Below are positions 17,039 through 24,271 of a DNA stretch of 64,000 nt, piece by piece; position 1 is the first letter of the stretch, and every line of letters starts with the position of its first letter. The stretch lies in assembly GCA_023411815.1 (NCBI GenBank), contig JAEYOJ010000045.1:1-64000 (forward strand). The letters run 5' to 3'. Under the pieces are notes generated by a model, which was not told where the DNA came from, searched no databases, and saw nothing but the letters and a program-made list of their open reading frames with translations. Source of the stretch: Pseudomonadota bacterium. Lineage in GTDB: Bacteria; Desulfobacterota; Desulfovibrionia; Desulfovibrionales; Desulfovibrionaceae. The position numbers and the translations under genes are program-made.

Positions 17039-17743
17039 ATGTATACGAGACAAGGCATGACCGCCGAGGCAAGGGCCTGGACTGCGGATATTCCGCCGCT
17101 GGATCGCATGATCCCGGCGGGGCTCAAGGCCGCGACCTTCGCCATGGGCTGATTCTGGGGCCCGGACTCCCGGTTCGGGAGCATCGAGGGCGTGTGGCGC
17201 ACGCGCGTGGGCTATGCCGGCGGCAGCACGCAAAATCCAACATACAGGCGCATCGGCGACCACAGCGAGACGCTGCAGATCGAGTACGATCCACGGACCA
17301 TCGGCTATGCCGAATTTCTGCGGCTGTTCTGGGAAGGGCACGAAACCACGCGCCCGGCCTGGTCCAGGCAATACGCCTCGGTCATCTTCTGGGGCGACGA
17401 GGTGGAACGGCGGCTGGCCGAGGAAAGCCTGCGCGAATGGGATGCACGCAGGGGCGGAGTGTACACGCGGGTGGAGCGGCTGGAGGCGTTCCATCGCGCC
17501 GAGGACTACCACCAGAAATACTATCTGCGCGGAGCCGCGGAGGTCATGGCCGACTTCGCGGCCATGTACGGCGACCAGCAGGCTTTCGCCGACTCGCCCT
17601 CGGCGGCGCGGGTCAACGGTTATCTGGGCGGCTACGGCGGACCGGAACGACTTGCGCGCGAGTTGAACCTGCTCGGCCTGTCCCCCCGTGGCGAACGATA
17701 CCTCAAGCGAGTCGTGGAACGTAGCGGCGGACTCTGGCGTTGA
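17039..17743 (+). CDS. msrA: Peptide-methionine (S)-S-oxide reductase, probable selenoprotein (UGA at codon 38)
   Basis: The catalytic motif of MsrA, normally GCFWG, is encoded here as ATG GGC TGA TTC TGG GGC. The in-frame TGA is at 17150-17152, codon 38. Read through, the frame runs from an ATG at 17039 (AAGGAGG just before) to 17743: 234 residues of normal MsrA sequence, with VWRTRVGYAGGSTQNPTY, IGDHSETLQIEYDP and RPAWSRQYASVIFWG. There is no other cysteine anywhere in the protein, so it has no resolving Cys. A hairpin begins 14 bases after the UGA (CTCCCG 17167-17172, loop GTT, CGGGAG 17176-17181), the right place for a bacterial SECIS. Desulfovibrio species use selenocysteine in other enzymes. 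It repairs oxidised methionine. Confidence 0.85.
17153..17191 (+). promoter_or_regulatory. Putative bacterial SECIS element in msrA
   Basis: Downstream of the UGA at 17150-17152, CTCCCG (17167-17172) pairs with CGGGAG (17176-17181) around a G-starting loop, GTT. GCCC at 17160-17163 can pair with GGGC at 17188-17191 to lengthen the stem, with an internal loop. The loop lies about 20 bases from the UGA and begins with G, both within the known range for SelB-binding hairpins. Folding was judged by eye. Confidence 0.65.
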
Positions 17744-17833
17744 GGCCAGGGACTGTTGAATTCCGCCGCCGGCATGCAGGACTTCCCTATCCCCGGGTGG
17801 TATGCTATGTACTGCACGGGAGTAGGGATCACT

Positions 17834-18133
17834 ATGAAAATACGCTTGCGTACGCTGGCGGCCACGCTGCTTACGGTGGCGATGCTGTTCAGTGCTCACG
17901 GAGCCTGGGCCATGACGGGCCGGGAGTTCGTGGACCTGTTCTGGTCGCGTGAAAAGCTGGCAGAGGTGGACCGCTACCGGCAATTCTTCAAGGAGCAGGG
18001 CTACAGGTACGTCCCTGACGCCTATTCGCTCACCGCGCGCATGGAGTTGAATATCCGCACCCGGGAGCAGTACGACATCTGGCTGGACCATCTGACGCTC
18101 ATGGCAGCCAAGGAACTGGGCATGCGGCGCTAG
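17834..18133 (+). CDS. Small exported protein of unknown function
   Basis: The ATG at 17834 follows GGGAGTAGGGATC, giving a 99-residue precursor. MKIRLRTLAATLLTVAMLF and SAHGAWA form a clear signal peptide with an AWA cleavage site. The mature part of about 70 residues is charged and helical (VDRYRQFFKEQGYRYVPDAY). No cysteines or known motif are seen. It is 90 bp downstream of msrA on the same strand and converges with the next gene at a gap of 25 bp. Confidence 0.65.
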   Translation: MKIRLRTLAATLLTVAMLFSAHGAWAMTGREFVDLFWSREKLAEVDRYRQFFKEQGYRYVPDAYSLTARMELNIRTREQYDIWLDHLTLMAAKELGMRR

Positions 18134-18158
18134 GCCGCGCCGCTGGCCCGCCCGCGGC

Positions 18159-18743
18159 TCACATGTCGAGCCCGAGCCCCTCGTCGCAAAAGAAGGCGGG
18201 TTCCCACAGCCATTCCGGGCAGCGGTCGGAACGGATCGTCTTGGCGGCCCGCGTCCCCTCGTACAGCACTTCGTCTATGACCAGGAGCATGTCGCGTCCA
18301 TGCTCCTGAGTTTTTATGCGCAGGGTGATGCGCGCCGGGTCCAAGGGCTCCTGCAGACCGCTCCAGGCATATTCGATGATTTCTCCGCCATGGCAGCCCA
18401 TGACCGCCGTGACCATGGGTTCGAGCTTCGGCCTGTCCGAACCGTACGGCGTGGGCTGGTCGTCCGCGAATTCCAGGTTCACTTCGGACAGGGGCACCTC
18501 CTTTTCCTCACCGTCCGTCCGCACAAGCATGCGCATGCCTTCCTCGTAGGCCGTGAATCCGTCGGGGACCCAGAAAGCCACGGGGTGGCCCAGGATGCCC
18601 TCGAGGATGTCCCTGTCGTAAAGGAATTTGTAGTCCAGTCCATGCGCCTGGCGGTAGTCGATGATGCGGCGCATCTCCTCCACGGTGAAGACCATGAAGT
18701 TGTAGACGTTGTTTCCGCGATCAAAGCGTAGGATGCCATCCAT
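18159..18743 (-). CDS. Protein of unknown function
   Basis: I take the ATG at 18743 (194 residues); a TTG at 18773 would add ten residues, and neither has a strong ribosome site. The protein is acidic and soluble, with YNFMVFTVEEMRRIIDYRQ near the start and a beta-rich second half (VTAVMGCHGGEIIEYAWSG, ITLRIKTQEHGRDMLLVID). Two cysteines are present, at CHGG and in RCPEW. No family is recognised and there is no signal peptide. Confidence 0.6.
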   Translation of the reverse strand: MDGILRFDRGNNVYNFMVFTVEEMRRIIDYRQAHGLDYKFLYDRDILEGILGHPVAFWVPDGFTAYEEGMRMLVRTDGEEKEVPLSEVNLEFADDQPTPYGSDRPKLEPMVTAVMGCHGGEIIEYAWSGLQEPLDPARITLRIKTQEHGRDMLLVIDEVLYEGTRAAKTIRSDRCPEWLWEPAFFCDEGLGLDM

Positions 18744-18909
18744 CGTCAGATCCAGGTGAGTTTTCAAACGCAACGGCTTGTGCAGCGCACTGTCATGCTA
18801 GCTTCGGTATCCGGTATGGCCAAGATCATGGATATGGTTATATGCTTGCTATTGGGTAAGGTTCAAGCTCTTTAATGTTAAGATACCATAAAAGTTGCTG
18901 AGGTGGTGC

Positions 18910-19170
18910 ATGTCCGAGCGGGAAACATGCTGCAGGCGTCTGATGGAACAGGCGGCGGAATTGAAATCGCGTCTTGCCAAGCTCTTGAGCGAGGCCAAGG
19001 GGCGTGATGCGGAGGCGGAGGTCGAGGCCCTGCGTTCCAAGTTGCGGGAACTGGAACAGCGCGTCAGGGAACTGGCCAGGCCGGGGAGCGCGCTAGGCGA
19101 TCTGCGCCAGGAGGCCGGACGGGCTGTGGGCAAGCTCAAGGATATCTGGCGAAAGACCGTCGCCCGATAG
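18910..19170 (+). CDS. Small coiled-coil protein
   Basis: The 86-residue product from the ATG at 18910 (GAGGTGG upstream) is almost entirely helical. Heptad-like stretches such as LMEQAAELKSRLAKLLSEAK and LRSKLRELEQRVRELAR suggest a coiled coil. Cysteines occur only at the N-terminus (CCRR). A basic tail, GKLKDIWRKTVAR, follows. No known domain is seen. The upstream region is AT-rich and probably holds its promoter. Confidence 0.6.
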   Translation: MSERETCCRRLMEQAAELKSRLAKLLSEAKGRDAEAEVEALRSKLRELEQRVRELARPGSALGDLRQEAGRAVGKLKDIWRKTVAR

Positions 19171-19406
19171 CCGTTTTGGCAGCCTGTTGAAAAAAACTGT
19201 GCGGCCCGGAAGTTCCCGCCGGATGCACAGCATCCGCGAGCAATACTTGAGCTTTGTTCACGGATTGCGAAGTCGGAAAAAGTTGGGACGGCTTATTGCA
19301 ACTGTCTGTTAGGATTTGACGCAACCCAAGAGACTTGCAATAAATGACTGCATACCAAGCCCACAGGGCGTTGTCGTGCTCAACCAGACATCACGGACGG
19401 AAAGTC

Positions 19407-19631
19407 ATGAGCCAATCGCAGGGCATCACGGCCGAGCAGCGTCGTGCGCTGATTGAGCGGCTGATCCGCTTCACGAGATCGCGAACGCCCGCTTGGGCTG
19501 CGACGATACACGCGCCTGTTCCCGCGCATCAGCCTCGCGTGGATCGGACCGGGCTGCCGAGCGAGGCCATGAAAAGGGAACTGGCCTTTCTCGAACGCCT
19601 TAACCAGCGCATCGTGGACGAGCAGGCATAG
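19407..19631 (+). CDS. Small hypothetical protein upstream of the AMIN-domain gene
   Basis: The ATG at 19407, preceded by GGAAAG, gives 74 residues. The frame continues upstream to 19344 but without coding character. Visible features are a basic N-terminal helix, EQRRALIERLIRFTRSRTP, and a C-terminal helix, REAFLERLNQRI-like. It ends 8 bp before the AMIN-domain gene and is probably translated with it. Confidence 0.5.
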   Translation: MSQSQGITAEQRRALIERLIRFTRSRTPAWAATIHAPVPAHQPRVDRTGLPSEAMKRELAFLERLNQRIVDEQA

Positions 19632-19639
19632 AGGGAAGA

Positions 19640-20614
19640 ATGAGCACCAGATTTATCGGGCGAATGGTGTGGGTCGCCTCGCTGCTCGCAAGCGTGGCGA
19701 TGGTCGGCATGCCGGCCCTGGCCCAGGATGCGGGCGAGAAACGCTTCCGGCTTTCCGCTCCCGAGCCCCAGCAGGCCGAGACCGAATCAGCGGCGCCCAG
19801 CCAGCCGGCCGAGGCCGGGAGCTCCGGCGACATCCCCGCGCAAGGGCAGGCCTCGCCCGAACCTACGGTTTCCCGGCAGCCTTCGGCTGCGGCGGAGCCG
19901 CCGTCCGAGCCGTTGCCTTCCGCGCAACCCGCCCAGGGACAAGCGGCCGAGACGGGCGCTCCGGCTGCGGCCCCGGATCAGCCCCTTGCCCAGGAGTCGG
20001 CGGCAGCGCCCGAATCCGAAGACGATCTGCCGCCGCCCATGGAAGCGGACAGAGAGGCGGGACGGCCTTCCGCGACCGCACGTGGCGCTCAGAGCGCCCA
20101 GGGCCAACGGCTGGCGGGCAAGCCCCTGGAGATCGTGCCCATCCGCGAGGGCAAGCTGTCGAACCTGTCCGCGCAGGACCAAAGCGCCAAGCCAGCCAAA
20201 TCCGGAAAAACCGCCGCTGTCGCCAAGCCTGCCAGCGCCGGCTCGGCGGAACAACCCGGAAAGCCGCGCACGGCTCGGCCGTTCTGGCTTGACCCCAAGC
20301 GGCATGCGGCCGACCTGAGCTTCAAGCAGGGGGCCGTGGCCTTCATTCTCGACACGGACATAGGCCGCCGGGGAACGTACAAGACCTTCCTGCTCGATAA
20401 GCCGACGCGCCGCGTCGTCGATATTCCCGGCCGCTGGCGCTATGACGGCCCGACCAACCATCCGGTGCGCTTCGACGGCGTGCGCTCCATCCGCGTCGGC
20501 GAGCATCCGGACTTCCTGCGCATCGTCTTCGACTACGCGAAGGGCGAGGCGCGGCCGCCAGTGATCCACACCACCTCGGACGGCGTCGCGGTCATCTATT
20601 TCTGGGGCGAGTAG
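19640..20614 (+). CDS. Exported AMIN-domain protein with long Pro/Ala-rich linker
   Basis: The 324-residue protein begins with a signal peptide ending in MPALAQDA. About 170 residues of low-complexity Pro/Ala/Gln/Glu sequence follow, which probably span the periplasm. The C-terminal domain (about 230-324) has the pattern of AMIN domains: KTFLLDKPTRRVVDIPGRW, VRSIRVGEHPDFLRIVFD and VIYFWGE at the very end. AMIN domains localise amidases and secretin components to peptidoglycan or pili. There is no catalytic amidase domain here, so it is probably a cell-wall-binding adaptor. A GGGAAGAATG ribosome site supports the start. Confidence 0.8.
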   Translation: MSTRFIGRMVWVASLLASVAMVGMPALAQDAGEKRFRLSAPEPQQAETESAAPSQPAEAGSSGDIPAQGQASPEPTVSRQPSAAAEPPSEPLPSAQPAQGQAAETGAPAAAPDQPLAQESAAAPESEDDLPPPMEADREAGRPSATARGAQSAQGQRLAGKPLEIVPIREGKLSNLSAQDQSAKPAKSGKTAAVAKPASAGSAEQPGKPRTARPFWLDPKRHAADLSFKQGAVAFILDTDIGRRGTYKTFLLDKPTRRVVDIPGRWRYDGPTNHPVRFDGVRSIRVGEHPDFLRIVFDYAKGEARPPVIHTTSDGVAVIYFWGE

Positions 20615-20624
20615 GCCACCCGAG

Positions 20625-20653
20625 AGGCTCGGGGTGCAATGCCCCGAGCCTTG
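20625..20653 (+). terminator. Terminator-like hairpin after the AMIN-domain gene
   Basis: AGGCTCGGGG (20625-20634) pairs with CCCCGAGCCT (20642-20651) around a 7-base loop, followed by TGTCC. The stem is strong and the T-tract weak. Confidence 0.65.
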
Positions 20654-20753
20654 TCCAAAGTGCTATTCTCCTGCTACTGTTGAAGGAAACAACCGCTTAC
20701 GCCGCAACTATCGCGGCGGGCGGTGTTTCCCTCAACCCCTGCCGGAGGATTTC

Positions 20754-21365
20754 ATGAAGGCTTTGGTCCTGTTCTATACGACCTACGGTCACAACTACAT
20801 CATGGCCCAGGCTGCGGCCGAGGGCGTGCGCCAGGTCGAGGGCTGCGAGGCGGTCCTGCGCCGCGTGCCCGAAACCCTGTCCGACGATATCCTGGCCAAG
20901 ATGGGCGCCCTGGAGGCCCGCAAACAGTGGGAGCACGTGCCCGTGGCCACGGTGGACGAACTGCCCGGGTACGACGCCATCATATTCTGCGTGCCCACGC
21001 GCTTCGGCAACATGGCCGCCCAGATGCGCGTGTTCTGGGACGCCACGGGCCAGCTGTGGTCCAAGGCCGCGCTGGTGGGCAAGGTCGCCAGCATCATGAC
21101 CAGCTCCAACACGCAGCATGGCGGCCAGGAATCGACCATCCTCATGTCCATCCCGCCGCTCCTGCACCAGGGCATGATCATCGTGGGCTTGCCGTACACC
21201 TTTCAGGGGCAGTCGCGCATCGACGAGATCACCGGCTGCTCGCCTTACGGCGCATCGACCATCGCCGGTCCGGACGGCAGCCGCATGCCCAGCGAGAACG
21301 AGATGGAAGGAGCGCGGTTCCAGGGCAGGCACGTGGCGGGAATCGCGAAGAAGCTGGCGGGCTAG
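20754..21365 (+). CDS. wrbA: NAD(P)H:quinone oxidoreductase, WrbA type
   Basis: The ATG at 20754, behind a GGAGGA site, gives 203 residues, the normal WrbA length. The flavodoxin-like fold shows the FMN phosphate loop (FYTTYGHNYIMA), PTRFGNMAAQMRVFWDATGQLW, and MTSSNTQHGGQESTI. The GCSPYGASTIAGPDGSRMPSE segment is a WrbA signature. It reduces quinones by two electrons with NAD(P)H, which limits semiquinone and superoxide formation. It is flanked by its own upstream terminator, so it is probably a single transcription unit. Confidence 0.93.
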   Translation: MKALVLFYTTYGHNYIMAQAAAEGVRQVEGCEAVLRRVPETLSDDILAKMGALEARKQWEHVPVATVDELPGYDAIIFCVPTRFGNMAAQMRVFWDATGQLWSKAALVGKVASIMTSSNTQHGGQESTILMSIPPLLHQGMIIVGLPYTFQGQSRIDEITGCSPYGASTIAGPDGSRMPSENEMEGARFQGRHVAGIAKKLAG

Positions 21366-21471
21366 TCGGACGATGGGCTGAAGGCAAGCTCGCCACTCGT
21401 TTTACGAATCACCTGTATGGGCATGGCCGTTGCACTTGGAAGGCCAACTCGGAAAAAAAGGAGCAACGGTC

Positions 21472-22086
21472 ATGGCCATACAGAATATCGGATACGGCTT
21501 GGGTTCGCTTGCCAGCTGGCTTAGCGGGGGATCGGCCGAATCGACTGCGGCGGCTGATGGGGGCCAGACCCGGCAAAATGGGACCTCCCGCGAGACCTCG
21601 GGCGGCAAAATCCGCCGCCAGGTGGAAGAGCTGCTGGCGGACGTGCCCAAGCAGGGCGACAAGCTGACCTTCGCCGACATCAAGTCCTACCGCGAGAATC
21701 GGCTCGAAGAGTTCCAGAAGACAGTGCGCGAAGGCCTGGAAGCCTTGGGCGTGGACCTGTCCAAGGACCTGAACCTGAGCTACGATGCCAATTCCGGGAA
21801 GGTCACGGCCGGAAATCACCCGGACAAGGCCAAGGTTGAGCGCTTCTTCGAGTCCAACTCCGAGCTGACCCAGGAATACGCCTCGCTCCTGCAGCTCACC
21901 AAGCTCACCGAGACCGCCGACGTCAAGATATCTCCCACCGACATGCGCCGCCGCATCCAGTCGAGCATGATGAGCGCCTGGTACTCGGAAAACACCGACG
22001 ACTTCTTCGGCGGCAGCCTGGCCATGAGCCTGGCCGGCGTGAACAGCCAGATACAGGCCTACACGGGGTTGAGCCTGCGCATCTAG
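21472..22086 (+). CDS. Protein of unknown function (Desulfovibrio type)
   Basis: The ATG at 21472 follows AAAAGGAGC, giving 204 residues. After a Gly/Ser-rich start (IGYGLGSLASWLSGG) the protein is helical and charged. It includes KIRRQVEELLADVPKQGDKL and YRENRLEEFQKTVREGLEAL, and ends with a more hydrophobic MSLAGVNSQIQAYTGLSLRI. It has no cysteines or membrane segments. It may be a secreted or flagellum-related protein, but nothing in the sequence proves that. The stop codon TAG at 22084 starts repeat copy C. Confidence 0.6.
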   Translation: MAIQNIGYGLGSLASWLSGGSAESTAAADGGQTRQNGTSRETSGGKIRRQVEELLADVPKQGDKLTFADIKSYRENRLEEFQKTVREGLEALGVDLSKDLNLSYDANSGKVTAGNHPDKAKVERFFESNSELTQEYASLLQLTKLTETADVKISPTDMRRRIQSSMMSAWYSENTDDFFGGSLAMSLAGVNSQIQAYTGLSLRI

Positions 22087-22206
22087 AGCGGATCGCTTTT
22101 TAAGTGACCGCACCGGCGTTGACGGCGCAAGTGAATTGCGCCTGCGCCGAAGTGAGCGGCAAACCATGCCGACGCATGGCTTGTAGAATATTTTCAAAGG
22201 CAAAAT
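22084..22206. repeat. Dispersed palindromic repeat, family 1, copy C
   Basis: It starts with TAGAGCGGATCGCTTTTTAA at the stop codon of the previous gene. The inner stem is GGCGCAA (22124-22130) with TTGCGCC (22136-22142). The far end, TTTTCAAAGGCAAAAT, matches the other end type. A spacer of about 270 bp without a supported gene follows up to 22476. Confidence 0.75.
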
Positions 22207-22476
22207 CCTCGGAAACGCCTGCTGGGCCTCTTGCGCGAGAGCCGGGAAGGGTTTGCAGCCTCGAATTCGGCCAGGGTGGAGCGCGATTTCCCATGAATCA
22301 CGCCGCCCCGGGCGAAACCGCCCCGGATCGGCGGAAAATGGCCTTGATCCAGGAGGAGTTCGAGGGCAAAGCTGTCCAATGCGGCTCCGGCCGCCGGGCC
22401 GTCTCGGCGGGAACGGCCCGCCTGGATGTCTTCAGCCGTTGAAGGGCGGCTCTATGTCCGCAGCCTGGAGGAAAGC

Positions 22477-23070
22477 GTGATCTGCCCGCGTTGCCGAGCC
22501 CTGAGCCCCGAAGGCTCGCAATACTGCTTCCAGTGCGGCGCGGCCCTGGGGTCTTCGGATGAGTTCGCTTTTTCGGCCGAGCCGGGCCTGGAGGGGCTGC
22601 CCGCACGCGAAGACCCCCTTGCCGCTGTGCCGGAACAGCACTGGTTCCTGGTGCTCGTCTACAATGTCGTCTCCCTGGGCATTTACGCGCCGGTCTGGTT
22701 CCTGCGCCGCCTCGGGGCCTTCCAGCGGCTGCGGTCCGAGCGAAGGCTCAACGCGGGCCTGCTGACGGCAAGCCTCATCTTCACCATCACCTCGCTCGTC
22801 TGCTCCCTGGCCTTGCTCGTTCTGAAAAACCGGGTTCCCTCCATGGCCTGGCTGCCCGTGGCTGGCCTGCTGGACGGCTTTTCGTCCTTTCTGGACCTCT
22901 CGGCCTGGCTTCTGCTCGCCCAGCAAAGTTTGACGCTGCGGCGCATGCTCAAGGACCACGCGGAAGCCCAGGGCGGATGTGCGGCCATCACGGCCTTGTG
23001 GACCATCCTCTTCCAGAACATGAATCTCCAGCACGCCGTCAACGGCCTCAAGCGTCGCGGACGTTCGTAA
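22477..23070 (+). CDS. Membrane protein with N-terminal zinc ribbon
   Basis: The GTG at 22477 has GGAGGA five bases upstream and gives 197 residues beginning with the zinc ribbon ICPRCRALSPEGSQYCFQCG. After a short acidic linker there are three or four membrane helices (FLVLVYNVVSLGIYAPVWFL; LLTASLIFTITSLVCSLALL; WLPVAGLLDGFSSFLDLSAW). The C-terminus, FQNMNLQHAVNGLKRRG, is cytoplasmic in style. The layout resembles DUF4234-type proteins, whose function is not known. The next object downstream is an insertion sequence. Confidence 0.65.
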   Translation: MICPRCRALSPEGSQYCFQCGAALGSSDEFAFSAEPGLEGLPAREDPLAAVPEQHWFLVLVYNVVSLGIYAPVWFLRRLGAFQRLRSERRLNAGLLTASLIFTITSLVCSLALLVLKNRVPSMAWLPVAGLLDGFSSFLDLSAWLLLAQQSLTLRRMLKDHAEAQGGCAAITALWTILFQNMNLQHAVNGLKRRGRS

Positions 23071-23106
23071 CCGCCTCCCAACCGGCGCCTCGCCGGGTTT
23101 TCTTTT

Positions 23107-24249
23107 GGCGCTTTTCGCAAAGTTTGTTGTTTCAAGCATCACCTTGTCAGGCTGCCTGCGCGGCCCTGAAATAGAGGGATGTTGTGCGCAGAGGGCCTCG
23201 ACAGGCCGCACGCAGGATCGTTCCGGGCTTTTCCCGGTCGGCGGCAGGTTTCGCCAACTCCAAGGCCCTGAACCAAGTCAGGTAGTTGTCCAGGTAGCGT
23301 GTGGCGACTCCATGGAAGCGAACCATCCAGGTCTTGAGGCGACTATGAAAGCCATTCACATGCTGCAAATGGAAGATGCCCTTGTTCACAGGCCTTCCTT
23401 TGCGGCTGGCGATAATCTGGTGCTCCACCTGGGCCTTTGCCGCGAAGCGGACAAACCCGGATGCCGCATCCGTGCAGAGCATGGCCTCGGCCTGAAGGGC
23501 TGGTCCCAGGACGTCTTCAATCTCGTCCACGGTCAACCGACCATACCCAGCCTTGCGGCAGACGATGCCGCCACCGCGCTCCACGGCGGCCATGACCGCA
23601 ATCTGCTCCCGGCTGATGCCACGCTTGGCCGCCTTGCCGCCCCGTTTGCGCGCTGGTCGATGGGGCACTTTACGCCTGCCCTTCATGGATTCCAGGAAGT
23701 AGGTCTCGTCGGCTTCGACGATCCCGGTCAGCCCAGGAGCCTTGGCCAGCTTGCGCGCGGCGCGCAGAATCTTGTGACGCCAATGGAATGCCGTGCTGAC
23801 ATGGATGCCCAACTCCTCGGCCAGCTTGGGCAGGGTGCGCCCCTCTGCCATGGCCTCCAGATAGCGCAGCCACAGGTCCGGGTAGTGTGTCCCGGCAAGC
23901 GGAGTGGCGGTCAGGTCATTGAACGTCCGGCCGCAGCAACGGCACAAGTATCGCTGCCTGCCGCGGTATGTGCCGTTGCGCCGCGGGCTCTTGGATTCGC
24001 AGTGCGGGCATTCAACGCCGCCCGCAAACCTGGCCTCGCGGATTTCCGCCAAGCGGCTGGCCAGTTGGTCTTCAACGCCATAGGCGGCATCCAGAGCCGA
24101 CAGCAGCCGTGTTCGGTCGGCTGCGCTTAAGGCCTGTATCGATTGAAGAAGGTCGCGCCAGTTCAAGAAGGCCCTCCTCTGTTGGAGTGAGCAACCTTCC
24201 AAGTATAGCAAACTAGGCGCTTGGAGCAACAATCCTTGCGAAAAGCGCC
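23107..24249 (-). mobile_element. IS1595-type insertion sequence
   Basis: The 1143-bp element has near-perfect 31-bp terminal inverted repeats. The left end at 23107-23137 reads GGCGCTTTTCGCAAAGTTTG onward and the right end at 24219-24249 has the complementary order, with five or so mismatches. One transposase gene fills it. No clear target duplication was found: flanks are TTTCTTTT and TTTTCAAA. The right end joins directly to the broken repeat copy D, so the element appears to have inserted into or beside that repeat. Confidence 0.88.
23147..24166 (-). CDS. IS1595-family transposase
   Basis: With the TTG start at 24166 (AGAGGAGGG upstream) the product has 339 residues. It begins NWRDLLQSIQALSA, which is common in this family. 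A zinc ribbon CPHCESKSPRRNG...CRCCGRTF precedes the catalytic ISXO2-like domain. The acidic residues and the family Asn-His are visible in VEADETYF, LCTDAASGF and HVNGFHSRLK. The frame is uninterrupted, and with intact inverted repeats the element may still be active. Confidence 0.9.
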   Translation of the reverse strand: MNWRDLLQSIQALSAADRTRLLSALDAAYGVEDQLASRLAEIREARFAGGVECPHCESKSPRRNGTYRGRQRYLCRCCGRTFNDLTATPLAGTHYPDLWLRYLEAMAEGRTLPKLAEELGIHVSTAFHWRHKILRAARKLAKAPGLTGIVEADETYFLESMKGRRKVPHRPARKRGGKAAKRGISREQIAVMAAVERGGGIVCRKAGYGRLTVDEIEDVLGPALQAEAMLCTDAASGFVRFAAKAQVEHQIIASRKGRPVNKGIFHLQHVNGFHSRLKTWMVRFHGVATRYLDNYLTWFRALELAKPAADREKPGTILRAACRGPLRTTSLYFRAAQAA

Positions 24250-24271
24250 TTTTCAAAAGCAAAATGCTCTA
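24250..24271. repeat. Dispersed repeat family 1, copy D (truncated by the IS)
   Basis: Only one end remains: read on the minus strand it is TAGAGCATTTTGCTTTTGAA, where TAG is the stop codon of the response regulator-TPR gene. The rest is missing, replaced by the right end of the IS1595-type element. Confidence 0.7.

Noticed and set aside
17192..17743. MsrA starting at the GTG at 17192
   Set aside because: That call would remove the catalytic motif. The conserved sequence continues upstream through the TGA to a better start.
16649..18091. A 480-residue protein ending in the Lrp-type domain
   Set aside because: Only the last 92 residues are homologous and have a ribosome site. The rest is antisense to msrA.
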